Below are positions 38,376 through 46,352 of a stretch of DNA of 46,430 nt, one piece after another (the first letter of the stretch is position 1; the number at the start of each line of letters is the position of its first letter). The translations under genes were made by a program, and so were the position numbers. Below the pieces are notes generated by a model. That model was not told the origin of the DNA and did not search any database. It was given only the letters and a program-made list of their open reading frames with translations. Source of the DNA: Woeseiaceae bacterium (GTDB lineage Bacteria > Pseudomonadota > Gammaproteobacteria > Steroidobacterales > Woeseiaceae). The stretch covers positions 1 through 46,430 of the forward strand of contig JAJFKR010000017.1 in the NCBI GenBank assembly GCA_021773095.1. The letters are read 5' to 3'.

Positions 38376-40277
38376 TTATTGTTTTTTCGTTAATTCGATG
38401 GTGGCGATCATGGGCCAGTGGTCGGAAACCCCTGTCCCCTCCTGGCTGTGAAAGTGTTCAGGTGTGCTGTTTTTGCTCACTTGCGGCGGATAGCGGTTGG
38501 CAATCTCGACCGAATCCCCGCGAATCTGCGCTGTTGTTTTTCCACCACGCGCAGGTGAGAAAAAGATCATATCCAGGAACGACCAATTCGAGTCCCGGCC
38601 GTAATAGTAGCTGCCCTCGCAGTCGTCGCAGCCCAGGTCGTGGGCTATCGTCCAGTGCGGGCGGGCATAAGCATCCAGCAAACCCTCACGCTGGTCCTCC
38701 GTGCTCGTGGTATTGAAGTCGCCGGCGGCAAACGCATGATGATTATCTGGCAGCGCATCGAGTAGCGACGTCAGGTGCTCGTAAGCCGCGATACGCATTT
38801 CGGTTGGATGATAGGGCGCTGGGAAATGTACGCTAAAGACAGTTAGTAATGACTCGTCCGGCAATGTGAACGTCGCTTGCAGCACGCCGCGGGTATCGCC
38901 GGCGCGTTCGGGAAAGTCCGGCAATTCCAGCGGCTGCAATTGAGGTTCGCCAGCCAGCGCATATTTGGACAGAATCGCGACATCGATACCGCGGGCATCG
39001 GTGCCCTCCAGCAGAATCGCGGGCTGATACCCGAGATCGGCAAGTTTTTCTGTCCGCAAGCGATTCAGAATCGACGCATTCTCTACTTCCTGTAACGTGA
39101 TGATATCGGCACCGGCTCCGCCGGCTACCTGTCGAAAGGTTTGTGCGAGGATTTCCAGCTTGTGATCGAGAGCCGCATCGCTCCAGTCGAGGTTCAGGCA
39201 CTCCTCGCGCCAGTCATCGACCGGTATCTCATTACAGGCGGCAATGTGTGCTTCGCTCTGCTTGGCCGCCAGCGGCAGGTAGGCCTTATCGTCTTTATCC
39301 GGATCGTCAATATTGTCGAACAGGTTTTGTACGTTGAAGGTCATCAATGTGACCGACTCCACCACTGGTTCGTTGAAATCGATGCGTAACAGTCGCGAAT
39401 GTTTGTTCTCGCCGGTTACGAATACGGTCCGCTTGTTATCCCCAAATGCAACCGATTCGGCATTCTCGAAATTGCCAAGGCTGACCCGGCTCGGTTTGCT
39501 GTTGAGCGCTTCGAGCCATGTCTGCCCGGCCTTTCTTTGAAAATAGTACACGGTGCGATAGCTCAGAATAACGGCAGCCTGGTTGTCGGCGGAGATGTCC
39601 ATGCCGACAGGCTGCCAGAACCAGTCTTTGATGCTGGGCGCGATCGCTATTTCCTGCCGCGTCGGCTGATGCAGGCTGTTGACCGTGCCGAGCCATGTGG
39701 CGGTCCGGGTATCTTCTGCCTCCGGTTGCAATGGCACTTCGTAAAGTCGAGGCGGTAAATCCCGTTTGGAAAGAATCAGCGCGCGCTGATTATCGACGTC
39801 GACTGTGGCGGCCTCAGCGTCACGAGGACCGCCCGGATAAGCAAAATCAAGCTGCCAGCTCAGTTTTTCCTTACCTTTCTTTTTCGGGGTGGGCTCTACT
39901 ACGAAATACAAAGTGCGATGATCGTGTTTCGCGTCGTTGTCGCCTATGTCCGCGACCATTAGATACGGCTTGCCATCGAGACGAAATGAGGCGAGATCCT
40001 CCCAGTCCTTGTTGGACGCTTTTTTGAGATCAAATTCGCCGAGACGGGCGCCGCGGTGATCGATGGCATGTACGATTTCTTTGGCACCATTGTCATTGAT
40101 TAGCCACAGGACTCCGGGTTGCTGCTGCGAGCGGGCAAGGCCACTGGCTTCGCGTATTCTGGCATCTTCCAAACGCCCCACGACCTCTGGCACAATGCCG
40201 TCCGGCGGCGCAGCGGCTCCGCACGCAGCTATACTTAATAGAACAAGAATTCCCACTACAACATCCGAACTACGCAT
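38376..40277 (-). CDS. Exported protein: propeller-like N-terminal half fused to endonuclease/exonuclease/phosphatase (EEP) domain
   Basis: 633 residues from ATG at 40277; TTG at 40286 has no clear support. The signal ends in a lipobox-like SIAAC. Residues about 30-310 carry repeats such as WLINDNGAKEIVHAID, EDLASFRLDGKPYLMVADIGDND and FENAESVAFGDNKRTVFVTGE, resembling an esterase-like propeller. The C-terminal 310 or so residues form an EEP fold, with MTFNVQNLFDN, IITLQEVEN, GDFNTTS and the terminal SDHWPM motif. EEP enzymes cleave phosphodiesters or phosphomonoesters in nucleic acids or lipids. A secreted nuclease or phosphodiesterase is likely, with the substrate unknown. It is divergent from deoD. 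Confidence 0.82.
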   Translation of the reverse strand: MRSSDVVVGILVLLSIAACGAAAPPDGIVPEVVGRLEDARIREASGLARSQQQPGVLWLINDNGAKEIVHAIDHRGARLGEFDLKKASNKDWEDLASFRLDGKPYLMVADIGDNDAKHDHRTLYFVVEPTPKKKGKEKLSWQLDFAYPGGPRDAEAATVDVDNQRALILSKRDLPPRLYEVPLQPEAEDTRTATWLGTVNSLHQPTRQEIAIAPSIKDWFWQPVGMDISADNQAAVILSYRTVYYFQRKAGQTWLEALNSKPSRVSLGNFENAESVAFGDNKRTVFVTGENKHSRLLRIDFNEPVVESVTLMTFNVQNLFDNIDDPDKDDKAYLPLAAKQSEAHIAACNEIPVDDWREECLNLDWSDAALDHKLEILAQTFRQVAGGAGADIITLQEVENASILNRLRTEKLADLGYQPAILLEGTDARGIDVAILSKYALAGEPQLQPLELPDFPERAGDTRGVLQATFTLPDESLLTVFSVHFPAPYHPTEMRIAAYEHLTSLLDALPDNHHAFAAGDFNTTSTEDQREGLLDAYARPHWTIAHDLGCDDCEGSYYYGRDSNWSFLDMIFFSPARGGKTTAQIRGDSVEIANRYPPQVSKNSTPEHFHSQEGTGVSDHWPMIATIELTKKQ

Positions 40278-40279
40278 TT

Positions 40280-40320
40280 CAGACAACCCTGACGTTCCGT
40301 CCAGCGATGGTAGTTGTCTG
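40280..40320. promoter_or_regulatory. Inverted repeat between EEP gene and deoD
   Basis: CAGACAAC (40280-40287) and GTTGTCTG (40313-40320) are perfect eight-base arms separated by 25 bases, in the 87-base divergent intergenic region. The position fits a shared operator for the EEP gene and deoD. I have not seen the same arms elsewhere by eye. Confidence 0.4.
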
Positions 40321-40364
40321 GTGTATCAGCGGCAAGGTGCGGCGGATCATGGTAAAAGACAGGC

Positions 40365-41075
40365 ATGGCTACTAAACATATGAATGCAGCACCCGGCGAC
40401 TTCGCCGAGACGGTGTTAATGCCCGGTGACCCGTTGCGGGCGCAGTACATTTCTGAAACCTATCTCGACAAGGTTCGCCGGGTGACGGACGTGCGCAATA
40501 TGTGGGGATTTACAGGCGAGTACAAAGGACACCCCATCTCTGTGATGTCGCATGGCATGGGTATTCCGTCGGTTTCGATCTACTGCACGGAGCTCATAAC
40601 CGAGTACGGCGTCAAACGAGTTATTCGTGTTGGTAGTTGCGGAACCTCACATCCCGACGTCGAACTGCGTGACGTCATTATCGCGATGGGTGCATCCACG
40701 GACTCAAACTGTAACCGAATGCGCTTCGGCGGCTACGATTACGCAGCGCTGGCGAGTTTCGATCTGGTGCAAAAAGCAGTGTTGGCGGCGAAGGCCGCGG
40801 ATGTGCGCTATCACGTCGGAAACATCTTCTCGGCGGATCTTTTTTATACACCGGACCCCGACATGTTCAAGACGATGGCGCACTACAATATTTACGGTCT
40901 GGAGATGGAGGCTGCGGGGATGTTCCCCATTGCCGCCGAAAACAACGCCGAAGCACTGGCGATCTGTACGGTCAGCGATGATCTGGTCTCAGGCGCGGCG
41001 CTGTCAACGGATGAAAGGGCAACAACGTTCGATGAGATGATTCTTGTGGGACTCGAAACCGCCGTTGCTTCATAA
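40365..41075 (+). CDS. deoD: Purine nucleoside phosphorylase, DeoD type
   Basis: 236 residues, the hexameric trimer-of-dimers family. The start matches the known DeoD N-terminus ([15 protein letters not shown], compare MATPHINAEMGDFAD of E. coli from memory), so ATG at 40365 is kept. The phosphate site MPGDPLRA (19-26), IRVGSCGTS and the [11 protein letters not shown] segment are intact. It yields ribose- or deoxyribose-1-phosphate from purine nucleosides, the input of DeoB. Its stop codon overlaps the first of three palindromic boxes that frame the microcompartment regulator. Confidence 0.94.
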   Translation: MATKHMNAAPGDFAETVLMPGDPLRAQYISETYLDKVRRVTDVRNMWGFTGEYKGHPISVMSHGMGIPSVSIYCTELITEYGVKRVIRVGSCGTSHPDVELRDVIIAMGASTDSNCNRMRFGGYDYAALASFDLVQKAVLAAKAADVRYHVGNIFSADLFYTPDPDMFKTMAHYNIYGLEMEAAGMFPIAAENNAEALAICTVSDDLVSGAALSTDERATTFDEMILVGLETAVAS

Positions 41076-41083
41076 TATGAAGT
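41067..41083. promoter_or_regulatory. Palindromic box 1 of the microcompartment regulator
   Basis: GCTTCAT-AAT-ATGAAGT matches the palindrome ACTTCAT-nnn-ATGAAGT in 13 of 14 arm bases. It spans the deoD stop codon and lies 87 bases upstream of the promoter candidate. It is the left-most of three related sites. Confidence 0.65.
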
Positions 41084-41153
41084 CCATTCGTTCCCCGGCG
41101 CTTCTATAGCTTTCTAAAACAAAGTAACTTTCCTTTCCAGCACTGAATAACGC

Positions 41154-41182
41154 TTGACACCGGGCCACTTCAGCGTGATACT
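41154..41182 (+). promoter_or_regulatory. Sigma70-type promoter for the microcompartment operon
   Basis: TTGACA (41154-41159), 17 bases, GATACT (41177-41182; four of six positions of TATAAT). The start of transcription would fall near 41189, about 18 bases before the GTG of the regulator gene. The -10 element overlaps palindromic box 2, as expected for a repressed promoter. The 131-base region from deoD to here holds no other gene. Confidence 0.65.
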
Positions 41183-41196
41183 TCGTGAAATAAAGT
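41180..41196. promoter_or_regulatory. Palindromic box 2, overlapping the promoter
   Basis: ACTTCGT-GAA-ATAAAGT matches ACTTCAT-nnn-ATGAAGT in 12 of 14 arm bases. It overlaps the -10 element and the likely start of transcription, so binding there would block initiation. It is the most plausible primary operator of the three. Confidence 0.6.
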
Positions 41197-41206
41197 AAAC
41201 TAAGCC

Positions 41207-41554
41207 GTGAAACTTCACTTCGACGAAATGATCAGTGCCCCCTGTCGCCTAGGCATCCTCGCCACGCTTGTGCCGGGCGATGCTATCTCGTTCACCGAGA
41301 TGAAAGCAGCAACCAGTCTGTCCGATGGCAACCTGCATGTGCAGACTCGCAAACTAGCCGGCGTGGGTTATATCGACATCAACAAAGTCAAGCGGGGCCG
41401 ACGTTCGGTGACCGAATTTCGCCTCACTGAACTTGGTCTTGAGCGACTCCGACTTCATGTAATGAAGTTACAGAAGGTACTGGACGCGGCAACCGGTGAA
41501 TCCGGTGTCGGGTCGCGTTCCACGCGGCGTGACGACGCGGCGGTCTGGTCGTGA
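41207..41554 (+). CDS. Winged-helix transcriptional regulator of the microcompartment operon
   Basis: 115 residues from GTG at 41207. A winged helix-turn-helix is visible: helices at about 8-22 and 29-38 ([11 protein letters not shown]), a recognition helix 40-53 ([14 protein letters not shown]), then a wing with the basic turn [14 protein letters not shown] (61-74). This resembles the small MarR/ArsR-like group whose members carry only the DNA-binding domain plus a dimer helix. No ligand-binding domain is present. The stop codon overlaps the start of the RpiB-DeoC gene (GTGA), so it is the first gene of the operon. Self-repression through the palindromic boxes is inferred. Confidence 0.82.
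   Translation: MKLHFDEMISAPCRLGILATLVPGDAISFTEMKAATSLSDGNLHVQTRKLAGVGYIDINKVKRGRRSVTEFRLTELGLERLRLHVMKLQKVLDAATGESGVGSRSTRRDDAAVWS
41452..41468. promoter_or_regulatory. Palindromic box 3, inside the 3' end of the regulator gene
   Basis: ACTTCAT-GTA-ATGAAGT is a perfect palindrome with seven-base arms. It lies in the coding sequence for LHVMKL, 83 bases before the RpiB-DeoC start and 272 bases from box 2. It could serve as a second binding site for looping or a roadblock, although coding constraint could also produce part of it. Confidence 0.55.
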
Positions 41555-42915
41555 ATCCCCGCCGGAAGATCATCGCACTGGGTGCCGACCACGGTGGTTT
41601 CGAGCTGAAGTCCAGCCTGATTGTTCGCTTACGCCTGGCCGGGCACGAGGTCGAAGACGTCGGTACTTCATCCCGTGAAGCAGCGGACTATCCCGACTTC
41701 GCCCGTGCTGTCGCGGAGGCCGTATCAGAGGGTAGGGCAGACGTAGGCATCATGATCGATGGTGCCGGGATCGGCTCCTGCATGGTCGCGAACAAGGTGC
41801 CGGGCGTGCGGGCGGCGCTGGCCTACGATCTATCGAGTGCGAAGAACAGCCGCGAGCACAACGATGCCAATGTGCTGACCCTCGGTGCCGGTCTTATCGG
41901 CAAAGGTCTGGCAGAGCAAATCATCGACGTCTGGCTGGCGACAGAATGCTCGGAGCCACGGCACTTGAATCGGGTCGCGATGTTCGCCGATCCGGTCTCG
42001 CAGCCAGTCGCGCAGCTGCGAGTCACACCCAACCCGGAGGAGACCGGCGAAATGCATTTATCCGACCAGGACATCGATCGGGTTGTTACCCGCTTGCACG
42101 AAATCCTGGGCCCAATGACAAGTACCGAACCCTCCGGTCCGTCTATTGGTGAAAATCCCGAGGCGGCGCGAGAGTTCGTGCGGCTCGGCGCCAGCGGTCT
42201 GACCACTGTCGTTGCTGCGGAGCAGCCGGGCAGCATCCCCGGTGATCTCGCCCGCTATATAGACCACACCCTGCTCAAGCCAAACGCGACCGAGGAACAG
42301 GTTCGAGACCTGTGCGCCGAGGCACGCGAATACAATTTCCGTTCCGTCTGCGTGAACCCGACCTGGGTGCCGCTGGCCGCCGAACTGTTGCACGGCAGCG
42401 AGGTGCTTACCTGCACCGTTGTCGGTTTTCCGCTCGGTGCCAACGAACCCGAAATCAAGGCCATGGAGTCGCGCCGCGCCATTCGCAACGGCGCCCGTGA
42501 GATCGATATGGTAATCAATATCGGAGCGTTAAAAAGTGGCGACGATGCGCGCGTTCTGCGCGACATCCGGGCCGTGGTCGAGGACTGCGTCGACGGCAAC
42601 GCCGTCTGCAAAGTCATTCTGGAAACGGCGTTACTGACCGACGAAGAGAAGCGCCGCGCCTCGGAGCACGCGAGAACCGCGCGCGCCCACTTCGTCAAGA
42701 CGTCGACGGGCTTCTCGACCGGCGGCGCTACGGTAAGCGATGTCGCGCTCATGGCCGACGTCGTTCGCGGTGCCGGCATGGAGGTGAAGGCCTCCGGTGG
42801 TATCAGTTCGTACGACGATGCCAGGGCAATGATCGAGGCGGGAGCCACCCGTTTGGGGGCCAGCGCCAGCATCCGTATCGTGCAAGAAGCAAAATCAACC
42901 AGTGTTAGCACTTGA
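41551..42915 (+). CDS. Fusion of RpiB-like sugar-phosphate isomerase and deoxyribose-phosphate aldolase (DeoC)
   Basis: 454 residues. Residues 1-150 form an RpiB/LacAB-type domain ([10 protein letters not shown] at 11-20, REHNDANVL at 101-109); the classical catalytic Cys position is Asp70 in DGAGIG. Residues 233-448 form DeoC: Asp319 (EIDMVIN), Schiff-base Lys383 (FVKTSTGF) and Lys413 (VKASGG) match E. coli Asp102, Lys167 and Lys201. The linker has an amphipathic segment, [17 protein letters not shown] (170-186), like one in the aldehyde dehydrogenase. DeoC yields acetaldehyde and glyceraldehyde-3-phosphate from deoxyribose-5-phosphate; the isomerase may act on ribose-5-phosphate. A single unbroken frame excludes a frameshift artefact. 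Probably packed inside the shell. Confidence 0.9.
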   Translation: MNPRRKIIALGADHGGFELKSSLIVRLRLAGHEVEDVGTSSREAADYPDFARAVAEAVSEGRADVGIMIDGAGIGSCMVANKVPGVRAALAYDLSSAKNSREHNDANVLTLGAGLIGKGLAEQIIDVWLATECSEPRHLNRVAMFADPVSQPVAQLRVTPNPEETGEMHLSDQDIDRVVTRLHEILGPMTSTEPSGPSIGENPEAAREFVRLGASGLTTVVAAEQPGSIPGDLARYIDHTLLKPNATEEQVRDLCAEAREYNFRSVCVNPTWVPLAAELLHGSEVLTCTVVGFPLGANEPEIKAMESRRAIRNGAREIDMVINIGALKSGDDARVLRDIRAVVEDCVDGNAVCKVILETALLTDEEKRRASEHARTARAHFVKTSTGFSTGGATVSDVALMADVVRGAGMEVKASGGISSYDDARAMIEAGATRLGASASIRIVQEAKSTSVST

Positions 42916-42927
42916 GGAGTTGAATAG

Positions 42928-43548
42928 ATGGTCGATCTGAGAGCTTTCGTTTTTCTTGACTCGCTGCAGCCGCAATTCGCCTCCTTTCAGGCGACGATCT
43001 CCAAGGGTTACCTTCCCAAGGTGGGTCAGGCGAGTCTGTTCGTGGAGATCGCCCCCGGCATGGCAATCAATCAAATCACGGACGTCGCCCTGAAATCGAC
43101 GGACGTCACACCGGGAATGCAGATCGTCGAGCGCCACTACGGCATGCTCGAGCTGCATTCCGACAGTCAGGCCGATGTCCGGGCAGCCGGGCAGGCTATC
43201 CTCGACGCTCTCGGCCTAAAGGAGAAGGACCGCCACAAGCCGCGGGTCGTCTCCAATGAGGTTGTTCGTCACCTTGAGGATACGCAGACCATGCTGATCA
43301 ACCGCTTCCGCCACGGCAATATGATCCTCGCCGGGCAAACTTTATTCGTGCTCGAAGTCGAGCCGGCGGCTTACGCGGCGCTGGCAGCCAACGAGGCGGA
43401 GAAGGCGGCGGACATAAACATCCTCGAGGTCCGGGCAGTCGGTAGCTTCGGACGCGTTTACATCGGTGGCGAGGAGAAGGACGTGGTGGTGGCCCATGAA
43501 GCAGCAACGCAGGCGATCAAGGCTGTCACCGGCAAAGTTAAAAAGTAA
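42928..43548 (+). CDS. BMC-T shell protein (tandem BMC domains, trimer-forming)
   Basis: 206 residues with two BMC folds: about 1-100 (FLDSLQPQFASFQATISKGY, FVEIAPGMAINQITDVALK, QIVERHYGMLELH) and 105-206 (INRFRHGNMILAGQTLFVLE, YAALAANEAEKAADI, GSFGRVYIGG). The pattern resembles, from memory, the H. ochraceum BMC-T proteins that form double-stacked trimers with a large gated pore. GAGGAG overlaps the previous stop codon. It is the first shell gene, 12 bases after the fusion enzyme. Confidence 0.92.
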   Translation: MVDLRAFVFLDSLQPQFASFQATISKGYLPKVGQASLFVEIAPGMAINQITDVALKSTDVTPGMQIVERHYGMLELHSDSQADVRAAGQAILDALGLKEKDRHKPRVVSNEVVRHLEDTQTMLINRFRHGNMILAGQTLFVLEVEPAAYAALAANEAEKAADINILEVRAVGSFGRVYIGGEEKDVVVAHEAATQAIKAVTGKVKK

Positions 43549-43599
43549 TTTTAAACAGATAACCCCGGGCGTGATGCCCAATTCGCGAGGAGCAAAGCG

Positions 43600-43896
43600 A
43601 TGTCAGATGCATTAGGAATGATCGAGTGCCGGAGTTTTCCGGCGATGGTGGAAGCGGCCGACGCGATGGTCAAAGCGGCCAGAGTGGAGCTCGTAAGCTA
43701 CGAAAAAACGGGTGGCGGTTACACTACCGCTGTGGTGCGCGGCGATGTCGCTGCAGTCAGGGCGGCCTGTGATGCCGGTCGAACTGCGGGTGCGCGCATC
43801 GGCGACGTTGTGGCCGTGCACGTGATCGCCAGGCCACACGGCAGCGTCGACACCGTAATCCCACTGGGTCACAGCAGCGATTCGGCCAAGAAGTAG
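43600..43896 (+). CDS. BMC-H shell protein (hexamer-forming)
   Basis: 98 residues, one canonical BMC domain: ALGMIECRSFPAMVEAADAMVKAA (residues 4-27, quoted only in part as ALGMIE and AADAMVKAA), the KTGGGY turn (36-41) that leads to the pore region, and VVAVHVIARPH at the end. Such hexamers tile the facets of the shell. AGGAG lies seven bases before the ATG. A small hairpin, GGGC-5-GCCC, lies at 43567-43579 in the preceding 51-base gap and could help raise expression of this major shell protein. Confidence 0.95.
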   Translation: MSDALGMIECRSFPAMVEAADAMVKAARVELVSYEKTGGGYTTAVVRGDVAAVRAACDAGRTAGARIGDVVAVHVIARPHGSVDTVIPLGHSSDSAKK

Positions 43897-43918
43897 TGGC
43901 CGGGGAGGTAGAGCAGCC

Positions 43919-44218
43919 GTGAAACTCGCAAAAGTCCTCGGCAGCGTCGTCGCGACCGAGAAGGATGCCAAGCTTCAGGGTCTTAAATTACTGATGTTGG
44001 GCCTCTGGAGTTCGGACAATAAACCGGCCGGTGGTTCGGTAGTGGCGGTGGATGCCGTCGGCGCCGGCGTTGGTGAAATGGTGCTTTTCGCCAGCGGTTC
44101 CTCTGCCCGCCAAACCGCGGCCACCGATCAGAAACCGGTTGACGCCGTGGTCATGGCTATTGTCGACAGCTGGGAAATCGAGGGCGACGAGAAATACCGC
44201 AAGGGCGACTCAGCATGA
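43919..44218 (+). CDS. BMC-P shell protein (EutN/CcmL, vertex pentamer)
   Basis: 99 residues from GTG at 43919, with GGAGG upstream. EutN/CcmL features are KVLGSVVATEKD at the start, VVAVDAVGAGVGEMVLFASGSSAR in the middle (given here as VGAGVGE and SGSSAR) and VDAVVMAIVD near the end. Pentamers of this family close the shell vertices. The stop codon overlaps the start of the aldehyde dehydrogenase gene by four bases (ATGA). Confidence 0.95.
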   Translation: MKLAKVLGSVVATEKDAKLQGLKLLMLGLWSSDNKPAGGSVVAVDAVGAGVGEMVLFASGSSARQTAATDQKPVDAVVMAIVDSWEIEGDEKYRKGDSA

Positions 44219-45696
44219 GCCAGCCAGGGCGGTACACGGATGCCCTTAGCGATCAGCAGGTGGACATCATCGCAACCCGCCTCGCCGAACGCCTCTCGGC
44301 ATCGTCGGCGGGTGCGCCACAGATTGCTGCTGCCCACAGCAAGCCCTCCAGCGCTCCTCGCGCAGAGCTCGGCGAAGGCGTCTTCGCAACCGTCGACGAC
44401 GCTGTAGCCGCGGCGGGCGTCGCATTTCGCGAGCTCGACGGCATGACGCTCGAAGGACGACAAAAAATCATTGCCTCGATTCGGGAGTCGATGTCCGAGC
44501 ATGCCGAGGAACTTGCACGCCATGCGCAGCGCGAGACCGGGCTCGGTCGTGTCGAGCACAAGCTAATCAAGAACCGCCTGGTCACACGTAAGACCGGCGG
44601 GCCGGAAGCGCTCCAGCCGCAAGCCGTCACCGGCGACAATGGCCTGACGCTCACCGAGTACGCACCCTACGGTGTAATCGGCGCTATCACACCGACCACC
44701 AATCCGACGTCCACGATCATCTGCAATACTATCGCTATGCTCTCGGCGGGCAACAGCATCGTCTTCAACGTGCACCCCAGCGCCCGTGATTGCTCTATGG
44801 CCAATGTTCGTCTGCTGCATCGCGCAATCGTCAATAGTGGCGGTCCGGCGAACCTGATCACCGCTGTTGCCGAGCCGACTATCGAGTCCGCGCAGGCTCT
44901 CATGACACACAAGGGTGTCCGCATCCTCGCGGTGACCGGCGGTAGCGGCGTAGTGCGCCAGGCAATGACGAGCGGCAAACGCGCTATTTGTGCCGGCCCC
45001 GGCAATCCGCCGGTGGTAGTCGATGAAACGGCCGATCTGGAACTCGCCGGTCGCGGCATCGTCAATGGCGCCTCTTTTGACAACAACATCGTGTGCACTG
45101 ACGAGAAGGAAGTCTTCGCCGTCGCGAGCATCGTTGACAAGCTGTTACAACAAATGAAGCGGCACGGCGCCTACTTGTTGAACGAGGGTGAGCTGCAACG
45201 CGTTGAACGGGTAATTTTCAGCGAGCAGCGCGGGCCACGGCAACACGCGGTGGTCGAGAAAGATTTGATCGGCAAGAACGCGAGTGAAATCCTCGCGCGG
45301 GCCGGTATCTCTTCGGCTGGGGACCCGCCGCTGTTGGTTGCGCGAGTCCCGAACGACCACCCGCTGATCTGGACCGAGCAGATGATGCCGGTGCTGCCGG
45401 TCACCGCAGTACCCGACGTCGATCGCGGCATCGAGCTGGCCAGGGAGGCCGAACACGGCTACGGTCACTCGGCGGGCATGTATTCGCGCGACATCGAAGC
45501 GCTGAGCGCCATGGCGAGGACCATCAACACCAGCATCTTCACCAAAAACGGCCCGTTTTATTGTGGCCTGGGTCAAGGGGGCGAAGGTCACACGAGCTTC
45601 ACCATCGCCAGCCCAACCGGCGAAGGACTTACCGGACCGGTCGCCTTCAGTCGACTGCGGCGCTGCGTTCTCGTCGATCACTTCCGCATCGTCTGA
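44215..45696 (+). CDS. CoA-acylating aldehyde dehydrogenase of the microcompartment (PduP/EutE-like)
   Basis: 493 residues. An N-terminal amphipathic helix, LSDQQVDIIATRLAERL (11-27), separated by an Ala/Ser/Pro-rich linker, looks like an encapsulation peptide. The dehydrogenase core contains EYAPYGVIGAITPTTNPT (148-165), GNSIVFNVHPSA (179-190), AVTGGSGVV (239-247) and the catalytic Cys294 in DNNIVCTDEK. It converts acetaldehyde, CoA and NAD+ to acetyl-CoA and NADH. It is the signature enzyme of metabolosomes and takes the acetaldehyde made by DeoC. It overlaps the BMC-P gene. Confidence 0.93.
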   Translation: MSQPGRYTDALSDQQVDIIATRLAERLSASSAGAPQIAAAHSKPSSAPRAELGEGVFATVDDAVAAAGVAFRELDGMTLEGRQKIIASIRESMSEHAEELARHAQRETGLGRVEHKLIKNRLVTRKTGGPEALQPQAVTGDNGLTLTEYAPYGVIGAITPTTNPTSTIICNTIAMLSAGNSIVFNVHPSARDCSMANVRLLHRAIVNSGGPANLITAVAEPTIESAQALMTHKGVRILAVTGGSGVVRQAMTSGKRAICAGPGNPPVVVDETADLELAGRGIVNGASFDNNIVCTDEKEVFAVASIVDKLLQQMKRHGAYLLNEGELQRVERVIFSEQRGPRQHAVVEKDLIGKNASEILARAGISSAGDPPLLVARVPNDHPLIWTEQMMPVLPVTAVPDVDRGIELAREAEHGYGHSAGMYSRDIEALSAMARTINTSIFTKNGPFYCGLGQGGEGHTSFTIASPTGEGLTGPVAFSRLRRCVLVDHFRIV

Positions 45697-45701
45697 ACCG
45701 T

Positions 45702-46352
45702 ATGGCGAAGAAAAAGAAGCGGCACGGGGCACTGGCGCTACTGGAGTTCGAGACTGTTGCCGCCGGCATCCTGGCGAGCGACCTCATGGTCAAGCGAGCG
45801 CCAATCGCGTTGCTGCGGTGTGGAACGATCCACCCGGGTCGATTCCTGATCCTGGTTGGAGGTAGCGTCGCCAGCACGGAGGAGGCCTTCATGGTTGGAG
45901 TGCAGTTGGGTGAGACCAAGCGTTCGTTGACGGGCAGTGTTTTTCTCGGCGACGTTCATCCGATGCTTCACGATGCGGTTCTCGGAGTGCGGCGAGATTT
46001 GGTGGGCGATGCCCTGGCGGTGGTTGAAACTCGCTCTTCGCCCGCTCTACTTGCCGCCGTGGATGCCGCTGTCAAGAGCACCCCAGTCGTTTTGTCTGAG
46101 TTACGTCTTGCCGATGACCTGGGTGGCCACGCAGTGGCGCTGCTGAGCGGTAATCTGACCGACGCTGAGACTGCGCTCGGCATTTGTGCGGACAGGGCCG
46201 GCGATCAGCTTCTCGCCCGGACGCTTCTACCGCGGCTCGACCCGGACCTGCGCCAGCTTCTTGAGCAGGGCACACGTTTTGGTCTTTGCCCTGCCTTCGA
46301 GCCAGCCAGCGCTGAATATCCCGAGGAGGTCGCATGCTCCTGGGACGCGTGA
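45702..46352 (+). CDS. Second BMC-T shell protein (single-layer type)
   Basis: 216 residues from ATG at 45702; the frame is open further upstream but only within the dehydrogenase gene. It has a basic N-terminus (AKKKKRHG), then two BMC domains: ALALLEFETVAAGILASD through LVGGSVASTEEA, and ALAVVETRSSPALLAAVDAAVKSTPVVLSELRL (in part ALAVVETRS and KSTPVVLSELRLA) through LLSGNLTDAETAL. It resembles, from memory, the H. ochraceum T1 protein, distinct from the first BMC-T. It ends 19 bases into the next gene. Confidence 0.85.
   Translation: MAKKKKRHGALALLEFETVAAGILASDLMVKRAPIALLRCGTIHPGRFLILVGGSVASTEEAFMVGVQLGETKRSLTGSVFLGDVHPMLHDAVLGVRRDLVGDALAVVETRSSPALLAAVDAAVKSTPVVLSELRLADDLGGHAVALLSGNLTDAETALGICADRAGDQLLARTLLPRLDPDLRQLLEQGTRFGLCPAFEPASAEYPEEVACSWDA

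Noticed and set aside
41207..41218. GTGAAACTTCAC palindrome over the regulator start codon
   Set aside because: It is a short palindrome with a different spacing from the ACTTCAT-nnn-ATGAAGT boxes, so I did not count it as a fourth operator.
41551..42915. RpiB-DeoC fusion as a sequencing error joining two genes
   Set aside because: The frame is continuous, and the linker has a defined helical segment that matches the dehydrogenase peptide; there is no internal stop codon and no convincing second start needed for DeoC.
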